Source of the DNA: Megalopta genalis
Lineage: Eukaryota > Arthropoda > Insecta > Hymenoptera > Halictidae
Assembly: GCF_051020955.1 (NCBI RefSeq)
Contig: NW_027476719.1
Coordinates: 1 to 64,000 of the forward strand
Direction: 5' to 3'
Length of the DNA: 64,000 bases
A program made the position numbers and the translations under genes. Positions 1 through 12,313 of this stretch are shown piece by piece; within the stretch, counting starts at the first letter, position 1, and every line of letters begins with the position of its first letter. The notes below the pieces were generated by a model. It had not been told where the DNA came from, ran no database searches, and worked only from the letters and a program-made list of their open reading frames with translations.

Positions 1-1319
1 AGTTGAAGCTAAATCATGTATATCACAAGTATTTAAAGCTAAAGCATTTGTTTCGCATGGATTTGAAGCTAAGCCTTCTACTTCGCATTGATTGGATCCT
101 AAATCACGTGTTTTGCATGGATTTGAATCTAAGCCTTCTACATCGCATTGATTTGCAGCTGAATCATGTATTTCGCGTGGATTTGAAGGTAACTCGTTGT
201 TTCGCATGCAGTTGAAGCTAAATCATGCATTTCACAAGTATTTGAAGCCGAACCATTAGATTCGCATGGATTTGAAGCTGAGCCTTCTACTTCGCACTGG
301 TTTGAAGTTAAATCATGTGTTTCGCGTGGATTTGAAGGTAACTCGTTGTTTCGCATGCAGTTGAAGCTAAATCATGCATTTCACAAGTATTTGAAGCCGA
401 ACCAGTAGATTCGCATGGATTTGAAGCTAAGCCTTCTACTTGGCATTGAATTGAAGCTAAATCGTGTGTTTTGCTTGGATTTGAAACTAACTCGTTTGTT
501 TCTCCTGTATTTGAAGCTGTATCATTTATATCGCAAGTATTTGAAGCTAAACCATTTGTTTCGCATGGATTTGAAGCTAAGCCTTCTACTTCGCATTGAT
601 TGGATCCTAAATCACGTGTTTTGCATGTATTTGAAGCTAAGCCTTCTACATCACATTGATTTGAAGCTAAATCATGTGTTTCGCGTGGATTTGAATGTAA
701 CTCATTTGTTTCGCATGCAGTTGAAACTATATCACCTATATCCCAAGTGTAGGAATCTCAATCATTTGTTTCGCATGGATTTGAAGCTAAACCTGCTACT
801 TCGCATTGATTTGAAGCTAAATTATGTGTTTCGCGTGGATTTGAAGGTAACTCGTTGTTTCGCATGCAGTTGAAGCTAAATCATGCATATCACAAGTATT
901 TGAAGCCGAACCAGTAGATTCGCATGGATTTGAAGCTGAGCCTTCTACTTCGCACTGATTTGAAGTTAAATCATGTGTTTCGTGTGGATTTGGAGCTAAC
1001 TCGTTTGCTTCGAATGCAGTTGAAGCTAAATCATGTATATCACAAGTATTTAAAGCTAAAGCATTTGTTTCGCATGGATTTGAAGCTAAGCCTTCTACTT
1101 CGCATTGATTGGATCCTAAATCACGTGTTTTGCATGGATTTGAATCTAAGCCTTCTACATCGCATTGATTTGCAGCTGAATCATGTATTTCGCGTGGATT
1201 TGAAGGTAACTCGTTGTTTCGCATGCAGTTGAAGCTAAATCATGCATTTCACAAGTATTTGAAGCCGAACCATTAGATTCGCATGGATTTGAAGCTGAGC
1301 CTTCTACTTCGCACTGGTT

Positions 1320-4300
1320 TGAAGTTAAATCATGTGTTTCGCGTGGATTTGGAGCTAACTCGTTTGCTTCGAATGCAGTTGAAGCTAAATCAGGTATATC
1401 ACAAGTATTTGAAGCTAAACCATTTGTATCGCATGGATTTGAAGCTCTGCCTTCTACTTCGCATTGATTTGACGCTAAATATTGTGTTTCGCATCGATTT
1501 GAAGCTAACTCGTTTGTTTCGCATGCAGTTGAAACTAAATCATGTATATCACAAGTATTTGCAGCTAAACAATTGATTCGCATGGATTTGAAGCTAAGCC
1601 TTCTACTTGGCATTGATTTGAAGCTAAATTGTGTGTTTTGCATGGATTTGAAGCTAACCCGTTTGTTTCTCCTGTATTTGAAGCTGTATCATTTATATCG
1701 CAAGTATTTGAAGCTAAACCATTTGTTTCGCATGGATTTGAAGCTAAGCCTTCTACTTGGCATTGAATTGAAGCTAAATAGTGTGTTTTGCTTGGATTTG
1801 AAACTGACTCGTTTGTTTCTCCTGTATTTGAAGCTGTATCATTTATATCGCAAGTATTTGAAGCTAAACCATTTGTTTCGCATGGATTTGAAGCTAAGCC
1901 TTCTACTTCGCATTGATTGGATCCTAAATCACGTGTTTTGCATGTATTTGAAGCTAAGCCTTCTACATCACATTGATTTGAAGCTAAATCATGTGTTTCG
2001 CGTGGATTTGAATGTAACTCATTTGTTTCGCATGCAGTTGAAGCTATGTCACCTATATCCCAAGTGTAGGAAGCTCAATCATTTGTTTCGCATGGATTTG
2101 AAGCTAAACCTGCTACTTCGCATTGATTTGAAGCTAAATTATGTGTTTGGCGTGGATTTGAAGGTAACTCGTTGTTTCGCATGCAGTTGAAGCTAAATCA
2201 TGCATTTCACAAGTATTTGAAGCATGGATTCGCATGAATTTGAAGCTAAGCCTTCTACTTCGCACTGATTTGACGCTAAATATTGTGTTTCGCATGGATT
2301 TGAAGCTAACTCGTTTGTTTCGCATGCAGTTGAAACTAAATCATGTATATAACAAGTATTTGCAGCTAAACAATTGATTCGCATGGATTTGAAGCTAAGC
2401 CTTCTACTTGGCATTGAATTGAAGCTAAATCGTGTATTTTGCAAGGATTTGAATCTAACTCGTTTGTTTCTCCTGTATTTGAAGCTGTGTCATTTATATC
2501 GCAAGTATTTGAAGCTAAACCATTTGTTTCGCATGGATTTGAAGCTAAGCCTTCTACTTGGCATTGAATTGAAGCTAAATGTGTGTTTTGCATGGATTTG
2601 AAGCTAACCCGATTGTTTCTCCTGTATTTGAAGCTGTATCATTTATATCGCAAGTATTTGAAGCTAAACTATTTGTTTCGCATGGATTTGAAGCTAAGCC
2701 TTCTACTTGGCATTGAATTGAAGCTAAATCGTGTGTTTTGCATGGATTTGAAGCTAACTCGTTTGTTTCTCCTGTATTTGACGCTGTATCATTTATGTCG
2801 CAAGTATTTGAAGCTAAACGATATGTTTCGCATGGATTTGAAGCTAAGGCTTCTACTTCGCATTGATTGGATCCTAAATCACGTGTTTTGCATGGATTTG
2901 AAGCTATGCCTTCTATATCATATTGATTTGAAGCTAAATCATGTGTTTCGCGTGTATTTGAAGGTAACTCGTTGTTTCGCATGCAGTTGAAGCTAAATCA
3001 TGCATTTCACAAGTATTTGAAGCATGGATTCGCATGAATTTGAAGCTAAGCCTTCTACTTCGCACTGATTTGACGCTAAATATTGTGTTTCGCATGGATT
3101 TGAAGCTAACTCGTTTGTTTCGCATGCAGTTGAAACTAAATAATGTATATCACAAGTATTTGCAGTTAAACCATTTGTATCGCATGGATTTGAAGCTCTG
3201 CCTCCTACGTCGCATTGATTTGACACTAAATATTGTGTTTCGAATGGATTTGAAGCTAACTCGTTTGTTTCGCATGCAGTTGAATCTAAATCATGTATAT
3301 CACAAGTATTTGCAGCTAAACAATTCATTAGCATGGATTTGAAGCTAAGCCTTCCACTTCGCATTGAATTGAAGCTAAATCGTGTGTTTTGCTTGGATTT
3401 GAAACTAACTCGTTTGTTTCTCCTGTATTTGAAGCTGTATCATTTATATCGCAAGTATTTGAAGCTAAACCATTTGTTTCGCATGGATTTGAAGCTAAGC
3501 CTTCTACGTTGCATTGAATTGAAGCTCAATCGTGTGTTTTGCTTGGATTTGAAACTAACTCGTTTGTTTCTCCTGTATTTGACGCTGTATCATTTATATC
3601 GCAAGTATTTGAAGCTAAACCATTTGTTTCGCATGGATTTGAAGCTAAGCCTTCTACTTCGCATTGATTGGATCCTAAATCACGTGTTTTGCATGTATTT
3701 GAAGCTAAGCCTTCTACATCACATTGATTTGAAGCTAAATCATGTGTTTCGCGTGGTTTTGAATGTAACTCATTTGTTTCGCATGCAGTTGAAGCTATAT
3801 CACCTATATCCCAAGTGTAGGAAGCTCAATCATTTGTTTCGCATGGATTTGAAGCTAAACCTGCTACTTCGCATTGATTTGAAGCTAAATTATGTGTTTC
3901 GCGTGGATTTGAAGGTAACTCGTTGTTTCGCATGCAGTTGAAGCTAAATCATGCATATCACAAGTATTTGAAGCCGAACCAGTAGATTCGCATGGATTTG
4001 AAGCTGAGCCTTCTACTTCGCACTGATTTGAAGTTAAATCATGTGTTTCGCGTGGATTTGGAGCTAACTCGTTTGCTTCGAATGCAGTTGAAGCTAAATC
4101 ATGTATATCACAAGTATTTGAAGCTAAACCATTTGTATCGCATGGATTTGAAGCTCTGCCTTCTACTTCGCATTGATTTGACGCTAAATATTGTGTTTCG
4201 CATGGATTTGAAGTTAAACCTGCTACTTCGCATTGATTTGAAGCTAAATTATGTGTTTCGCGTGGATTTGAAGGTAACTCGTTGTTTCGCATGCAGTTGA
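1320..4300. repeat. 3-kb family A module, copy 1
   Basis: This segment reappears at about 7,749-10,669. The offset is 6,429 bp up to about 2,600, then 6,339 bp because the second copy lacks 90 bp (three monomers) near 9,155, then 6,369 bp because the second copy gains one 30-bp monomer near 10,160-10,190. The part from about 1,320 to 2,190 also occurs at about 6,140-7,010 (offset 4,820). The boundaries are approximate. Confidence 0.75.
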
Positions 4301-5575
4301 AGCTAAATCATGCATTTCACAAGTATTTGAAGCATGGATTCGCATGAATTTGAAGCTAAGCCTTCTACTTCGCACTGATTTGACGCTAAATATTGTGTTT
4401 CGCGTGGATTTGAAGGTAACTCGTTGTTTCGCATGCAGTTGAAGCTAAATCATGCATTTCACAAGTATTTGCAGCTAAACAATTGATTCGCATGGATTTG
4501 AAGCTAAGCCTTCTACTTGGCATTGAATTGAAGCTAAATCGTGTATTTTGCATGGATTTGAATCTAACTCGTTTGTTTCTCCTGTATTTGAAGCTGTGTC
4601 ATTTATATCGCAAGTATTTGAAGCTAAACCATTTGTTTCGCATGGATTTGAAGCTAAGCCTTCTACTTGGCATTGAATTGAAGCTAAATCGTGTGTTTTG
4701 CATGGATTTGAAGCTAACCCGATTGTTTCTCCTGTATTTGAAGCTGTATCATTTATATCGCAAGTATTTGAAGCTAAACTATTTGTTTCGCATGGATTTG
4801 AAGCTAAGCCTTCTACTTGGCATTGAATTGAAGCTAAATCGTGTGTTTTGCATGGATTTGAAGCTAACTCGTTTGTTTCTCCTGTATTTGACGCTGTATC
4901 ATTTATGTCGCAAGTATTTGAAGCTAAACGATTTGTTTCGCATGGATTTGAAGCTAAGGCTTCTACTTCGCATTGATTGGATCCTAAATCACGTGTTTTG
5001 CATGGATTTGAAGCTAAGCCTTCTACATCATATTGATTTGAAGCTAAATCATGTGTTTCGCGTGGATTTGAATGTAACTCATTTGTTTCGCATGCAGTTG
5101 AAGCTATATCACCTATATCCCAAGTGTAGGAAGCTCAATCATTTGTTTCGCATGGATTTGAAGCTAAACCTGCTACTTCGCATTGATTTGAAGCTAAATT
5201 ATGTGTTTCGCGTGGATTTGGAGCTAACTCGTTTGCTTCGAATGCAGTTGAAGCTAAATCATGTATATCACAAGTATTTGAAGCTAAACCATTTGTATCG
5301 CATGGATTTGAAGTTAAACCTGCTACTTCGCATTGATTTGAAGCTAAATTATGTGTTTCGCGTGGATTTGAAGGTAACTCGTTGTTTCGCATGCAGTTGA
5401 AGCTAAATCATGCATTTCACAAGTATTTGAAGCATGGATTCGCATGAATTTGAAGCTAAGCCTTCTACTTCGCACTGATTTGACGCTAAATATTGTGTTT
5501 CGCATGGATTTGAAGCTAACTCGTTTGTTTCGCATGCAGTTGAAACTAAATGATGTATATCACAAGTATTTGCAG

Positions 5576-7184
5576 CTAAACAATTGATTCGCATGGATTT
5601 GAAGCTAAGCCTTCTACTTGGCATTGAATTGAAGCTAAATCGTGTATTTTGCATGGATTTGAATCTAACTCGTTTGTTTCTCCTGTATTTGAAGCTGTGT
5701 CATTTATATCGCAAGTATTTGAAGCTAAACCATTTGTTTCGCATGGATTTGAAGCTAAGCCTTCTACTTGGCATTGAATTGAAGCTAAATCGTGTGTTTT
5801 GCATGGATTTGAAGCTAACCCGATTGTTTCTCCTGTATTTGAAGCTGTATCATTTATATCGCAAGTATTTGAAGCTAAACTATTTGTTTCGCATGGATTT
5901 GAAGCTAAGCCTTCTACTTGGCATTGAATTGAAGCTAAATCGTGTGTTTTGCATGGATTTGAAGCTAACTCGTTTGTTTCTCCTGTATTTGACGCTGTAT
6001 CATTTATGTCGCAAGTATTTGAAGCTAAACGATTTGTTTCGCATGGATTTGAAGCTAAGGCTTCTACTTCGCATTGATTGGATCCTAAATCACGTGTTTT
6101 GCATGGATTTGAAGCTAAGCCTTCTACATCATATTGATTTGAAGTTAAATCATGTGTTTCGCGTGGATTTGGAGCTAACTCGTTTGCTTCGAATGCAGTT
6201 GAAGCTAAATCAGGTATATCACAAGTATTTGAAGCTAAACCATTTGTATCGCATGGATTTGAAGCTCTGCCTTCTACTTCGCATTGATTTGACGCTAAAT
6301 ATTGTGTTTCGCATCGATTTGAAGCTAACTCGTTTGTTTCGCATGCAGTTGAAACTAAATCATGTATATCACAAGTATTTGCAGCTAAACAATTGATTCG
6401 CATGGATTTGAAGCTAAGCCTTCTACTTGGCATTGATTTGAAGCTAAATTGTGTGTTTTGCATGGATTTGAAGCTAACCCGTTTGTTTCTCCTGTATTTG
6501 AAGCTGTATCATTTATATCGCAAGTATTTGAAGCTAAACCATTTGTTTCGCATGGAATTGAAGCTAAGCCTTCTACTTGGCATTGAATTGAAGCTAAATA
6601 GTGTGTTTTGCTTGGATTTGAAACTAACTCGTTTGTTTCTCCTGTATTTGAAGCTGTATCATTTATATCGCAAGTATTTGAAGCTAAACCATTTGTTTCG
6701 CATGGATTTGAAGCTAAGCCTTCTACTTCGCATTGATTGGATCCTAAATCACGTGTTTTGCATGTATTTGAAGCTAAGCCTTCTACATCACATTGATTTG
6801 AAGCTAAATCATGTGTTTCGCGTGGATTTGAATGTAACTCATTTGTTTCGGATGCAGTTGAAGCTATGTCACCTATATCCCAAGTGTAGGAAGCTCAATC
6901 ATTTGTTTCGCATGGATTTGAAGCTAAACCTGCTACTTCGCATTGATTTGAAGCTAAATTATGTGTTTGGCGTGGATTTGAAGGTAACTCGTTGTTTCGC
7001 ATGCAGTTGAAGCTAAATCATGCATTTCACAAGTATTTGAAGCATGGATTCGCATGAATTTGAAGCTAAGCCTTCTACTTCGCACTGATTTGACGCTAAA
7101 TATTGTGTTTCGCGTGGATTTGAAGGTAACTCGTTGTTTCGCATGCAGTTGAAGCTAAATCATGCATTTCACAAGTATTTGCAG
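5576..7184. repeat. 1,609-bp higher-order unit, copy 1
   Basis: Landmarks here recur exactly 1,609 bp downstream: the 29-bp monomer with CAATTGATTCG at 5,584 and 7,193, the same monomer at 6,393 and 8,002, and the CTCGTTGTTTCGC monomer near 6,985 and 8,594. The minus-strand frames spanned by the two units (5,576-6,463 and 7,185-8,072) translate identically over 295 codons. A partial third unit starts near 8,795 and diverges after about 9,150. Confidence 0.85.
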
Positions 7185-8793
7185 CTAAACAATTGATTCG
7201 CATGGATTTGAAGCTAAGCCTTCTACTTGGCATTGAATTGAAGCTAAATCGTGTATTTTGCATGGATTTGAATCTAACTCGTTTGTTTCTCCTGTATTTG
7301 AAGCTGTGTCATTTATATCGCAAGTATTTGAAGCTAAACCATTTGTTTCGCATGGATTTGAAGCTAAGCCTTCTACTTGGCATTGAATTGAAGCTAAATC
7401 GTGTGTTTTGCATGGATTTGAAGCTAACCCGATTGTTTCTCCTGTATTTGAAGCTGTATCATTTATATCGCAAGTATTTGAAGCTAAACTATTTGTTTCG
7501 CATGGATTTGAAGCTAAGCCTTCTACTTGGCATTGAATTGAAGCTAAATCGTGTGTTTTGCATGGATTTGAAGCTAACTCGTTTGTTTCTCCTGTATTTG
7601 ACGCTGTATCATTTATGTCGCAAGTATTTGAAGCTAAACGATTTGTTTCGCATGGATTTGAAGCTAAGGCTTCTACTTCGCATTGATTGGATCCTAAATC
7701 ACGTGTTTTGCATGGATTTGAAGCTAAGCCTTCTACATCATATTGATTTGAAGTTAAATCATGTGTTTCGCGTGGATTTGGAGCTAACTCGTTTGCTTCG
7801 AATGCAGTTGAAGCTAAATCAGGTATATCACAAGTATTTGAAGCTAAACCATTTGTATCGCATGGATTTGAAGCTCTGCCTTCTACTTCGCATTGATTTG
7901 ACGCTAAATATTGTGTTTCGCATCGATTTGAAGCTAACTCGTTTGTTTCGCATGCAGTTGAAACTAAATCATGTATATCACAAGTATTTGCAGCTAAACA
8001 ATTGATTCGCATGGATTTGAAGCTAAGCCTTCTACTTGGCATTGATTTGAAGCTAAATTGTGTGTTTTGCATGGATTTGAAGCTAACCCGTTTGTTTCTC
8101 CTGTATTTGAAGCTGTATCATTTATATCGCAAGTATTTGAAGCTAAACCATTTGTTTCGCATGGATTTGAAGCTAAGCCTTCTACTTGGCATTGAATTGA
8201 AGCTAAATAGTGTGTTTTGCTTGGATTTGAAACTAACTCGTTTGTTTCTCCTGTATTTGAAGCTGTATCATTTATATCGCAAGTATTTGAAGCTAAACCA
8301 TTTGTTTCGCATGGATTTGAAGCTAAGCCTTCTACTTCGCATTGATTGGATCCTAAATCACGTGTTTTGCATGTATTTGAAGCTAAGCCTTCTACATCAC
8401 ATTGATTTGAAGCTAAATCATGTGTTTCGCGTGGATTTGAATGTAACTCATTTGTTTCGGATGCAGTTGAAGCTATGTCACCTATATCCCAAGTGTAGGA
8501 AGCTCAATCATTTGTTTCGCATGGATTTGAAGCTAAACCTGCTACTTCGCATTGATTTGAAGCTAAATTGTGTGTTTGGCGTGGATTTGAAGGTAACTCG
8601 TTGTTTCGCATGCAGTTGAAGCTAAATCATGCATTTCACAAGTATTTGAAGCATGGATTCGCATGAATTTGAAGCTAAGCCTTCTACTTCGCACTGATTT
8701 GACGCTAAATATTGTGTTTCGCATGGATTTGAAGCTAACTCGTTTGTTTCGCATGCAGTTGAAACTAAATCATGTATATAACAAGTATTTGCA
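7185..8793. repeat. 1,609-bp higher-order unit, copy 2
   Basis: This is the direct tandem copy of 5,576-7,184. Visible differences include a C in place of T in the type-e/type-a junction near 8,570 (TTGTGTGTTTGG here, TTATGTGTTTGG in copy 1). Confidence 0.85.
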
Positions 8794-10669
8794 GCTAAAC
8801 AATTGATTCGCATGGATTTGAAGCTAAGCCTTCTACTTGGCATTGAATTGAAGCTAAATCGTGTATTTTGCAAGGATTTGAATCTAACTCGTTTGTTTCT
8901 CCTGTATTTGAAGCTGTGTCATTTATATCGCAAGTATTTGAAGCTAAACCATTTGTTTCGCATGGATTTGAAGCTAAGCCTTCTACTTGGCATTGAATTG
9001 AAGCTAAATGTGTGTTTTGCATGGATTTGAAGCTAACCCGATTGTTTCTCCTGTATTTGAAGCTGTATCATTTATATCGCAAGTATTTGAAGCTAAACTA
9101 TTTGTTTCGCATGGATTTGAAGCTAAGCCTTCTACTTGGCATTGAATTGAAGCTAAACGATATGTTTCGCATGGATTTGAAGCTAAGGCTTCTACTTCGC
9201 ATTGATTGGATCCTAAATCACGTGTTTTGCATGGATTTGAAGCTATGCCTTCTATATCATATTGATTTGAAGCTAAATCATGTGTTTCGCGTGTATTTGA
9301 AGGTAACTCGTTGTTTCGCATGCAGTTGAAGCTAAATCATGCATTTCACAAGTATTTGAAGCATGGATTCGCATGAATTTGAAGCTAAGCCTTCTACTTC
9401 GCACTGATTTGACGCTAAATATTGTGTTTCGCATGGATTTGAAGCTAACTCGTTTGTTTCGCATGCAGTTGAAACTAAATAATGTATATCACAAGTATTT
9501 GCAGTTAAACCATTTGTATCGCATGGATTTGAAGCTCTGCCTCCTACGTCGCATTGATTTGACACTAAATATTGTGTTTCGAATGGATTTGAAGCTAACT
9601 CGTTTGTTTCGCATGCAGTTGAATCTAAATCATGTATATCACAAGTATTTGCAGCTAAACAATTCATTAGCATGGATTTGAAGCTAAGCCTTCTACTTCG
9701 CATTGAATTGAAGCTAAATCGTGTGTTTTGCTTGGATTTGAAACTAACTCGTTTGTTTCTCCTGTATTTGAAGCTGTATCATTTATATCGCAAGTATTTG
9801 AAGCTAAACCATTTGTTTCGCATGGATTTGAAGCTAAGCCTTCTACGTTGCATTGAATTGAAGCTAAATCGTGTGTTTTGCTTGGATTTGAAACTAACTC
9901 GTTTGTTTCTCCTGTATTTGACGCTGTATCATTTATATCGCAAGTATTTGAAGCTAAACCATTTGTTTCGCATGGATTTGAAGCTAAGCCTTCTACTTCG
10001 CATTGATTGGATCCTAAATCACGTGTTTTGCATGTATTTGAAGCTAAGCCTTCTACATCACATTGATTTGAAGCTAAATCATGTGTTTCGCGTGGATTTG
10101 AATGTAACTCATTTGTTTCGCATGCAGTTGAAGCTATATCACCTATATCCCAAGTGTAGGTAGCTAAATCATGTATATCACAAGTATTTGAAGCTAAACC
10201 ATTTGTTTCTCATGGATTTGAAGCTAAACCTGCTACTTCGCATTGATTTGAAGCTAAATTATGTGTTTCGCGTGGATTTGAAGGTAACTCGTTGTTTCGC
10301 ATGCAGTTGAAACTAAATCATGCATTTCACAAGTATTTGAAGCCGAACCAGTAGATTCGCATGGATTTGAAGCTAAGCCTTCTACATCGCACTTATTTGA
10401 AGTTAAATCATGTGTTTCGCGTGGATTTGGAGCAAACTCGTTTGCTTCGAATGCAGTTGAAGCTAAATCATGTATATCACAAGTATTTGAAGCTAAACCA
10501 TTTGTGTCGCATGGATTTGAAGCTCTGCCTTCTACTTCGCATTGATTTGACGCTAAATATTGTGTTTCGCATGGATTTGAAGTTAAACCTGCTACTTCGC
10601 ATTGATTTGAAGCTAAATTATGTGTTTCGCGTGGATTAGAAGGTAACTCGTTGTTTCGCATGCAGTTGA
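7749..10669. repeat. 3-kb family A module, copy 2
   Basis: This is the second copy of the 1,320-4,300 module. It shares rare variants, including the altered type-d monomer with AATTCATTAG near 9,660 (3,322 in copy 1) and the single-base loss giving AAATGTGTGTTTTGC near 9,006 (2,577 in copy 1). Relative to copy 1 it lacks three monomers near 9,155 and gains one near 10,160-10,190. Confidence 0.75.
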
Positions 10670-12313
10670 AGCTAAATCATGCATTTCACAAGTATTTGAA
10701 GCATGGATTCGCATGAATTTGAAGCTAAGCCTTCTACTTCGCACTGATTTGACGCTAAATATTGTGTTTCGCATGGAGTTGAAGCTAACTCGTTTGTTTC
10801 GCATGCAGTTGAAACTAAATCATGTATATCACAAGTATTTGCAGCTAAACAATTGATTCGCATGGATTTGAAGCTAAGCCTTCTACTTGGCATTGAATTG
10901 AAGCTAAATCGTGTATTTTGCATGGATTTGAAGCTAACTCGTTTGTTTCTCCGGTATTTGAAGCTGTATCATTTATATCGCAAGTATTTGAAGCTAAACC
11001 ATTTGTTTCGCATGGATTTGAAGCTAAGCCTTCTACTTCGCATTGATTGGATCCTAAATCACGTGTTTTGCATGTATTTGAAGCTAAGCCTTCTACATCA
11101 CATTGATTTGAAGCTAAATCATGTGTTTCGCGTGGATTTGAATGTAACTCATTTGTTTCGCATGCAGTTGAAGCTATATCACCTATATCCCAAGTGTAGG
11201 AAGCTCAATCATTTGTTTCGCATAGATTTGAAGCTAAACCTGCTACTTCGCATTGATTTGAAGCTAAATTATGTGTTTCGCGTGGATTTGAAGGTAACTC
11301 GTTGTTTCGCATGCAGTTGAAGCTAAATCATGCATATCACAAGTATTTGAAGCCGAACCAGTAGATTCGCATGGATTTGAAGCTGAGCCTTCTACTTCGC
11401 ACTGATTTGAAGTTAAATCATGTGTTTCGCGTGGATTTGGAGCTAACTCGTTTGCTTCGAATGCAGTTGAAGCTAAATCATGTATATCACAAGTATTTGA
11501 AGCTAAACCATTTGTATCGCATGGATTTGAAGCTCTGCCTTCTACTTCGCATTGATTTGACGCTAAATATTGTGTTTCGCATGGATTTGAAGTTAAACCT
11601 GCTACTTCGCATTGATTTGAAGCTAAATTATGTGTTTCGCGTGGATTTGAAGGTAACTCGTTGTTTCGCATGCAGTTGAAGCTAAATCATGCATTTCACA
11701 AGTATTTGAAGCATGGATTCGCATGAATTTGAAGCTAAGCCTTCTACTTCGCACTGATTTGACGCTAAATATTGTGTTTCGCATGGATTTGAAGCTAACT
11801 CGTTTGTTTCGCATGCAGTTGAAGCTAAATCATGCATTTCACAAGTATTTGAAGCCGAACCAGTAGATTCGCATGGATTTGAAGCTAAGCCTTCTACTTC
11901 GCACTGATTTGAAGTTAGATCATGTGTTTCGCGTGGATTTGGAGCTAACTCGTTTGCTTCGAATGCAGTTGAAGCTAAATCATGTATATCACTAGTATTT
12001 GAAGCTAAACCATTTGTATCGCATGGATTTGAAGCTAAGCCTGCTACTTCGCATTGATTTGAAGCTAAATTATGTGTTTGGCGTGGATGTGGAGGTAACT
12101 CGTTGTTTCGCATGCAGTTGAAGCTAAATCATGCATTTCACAAGTATTTGAAGCATGGATTCGCATGAATTTGAAGCTAAGCCTCCTACTTCGCACTGAT
12201 TTGACGCTAAATATTGTGTTTCGCGTGGATTTGAAGGTAACTCGTTGTTTCGCATGCAGTTGAAGCTAAATCATGCATTTCACAAGTATTTGAAGCCGAA
12301 CCAGTAGATTCGC

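Larger units (their letters stand above)
1..11640. repeat. Family A higher-order block, left end
   Basis: This block carries the family A markers throughout: type-b monomers ending CTCCTGTA, type-e monomers ending TTGGCATTGA, the 29-bp CTCGTTGTTTCGC monomer, and a monomer with GGATCC and CACGTG (for example near 90, 600, 1,110, 1,920, 2,870, 3,670, 4,980, 6,080 and 6,740). A 23-bp monomer recurs at 2,216 and, in the same context, near 3,016, 4,326, 5,426, 7,036, 8,646, 9,356, 10,696 and 11,706. Sub-blocks are reused in shuffled order, so the region is a mosaic of a few A-type modules and not one clean higher-order repeat. Confidence 0.85.
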
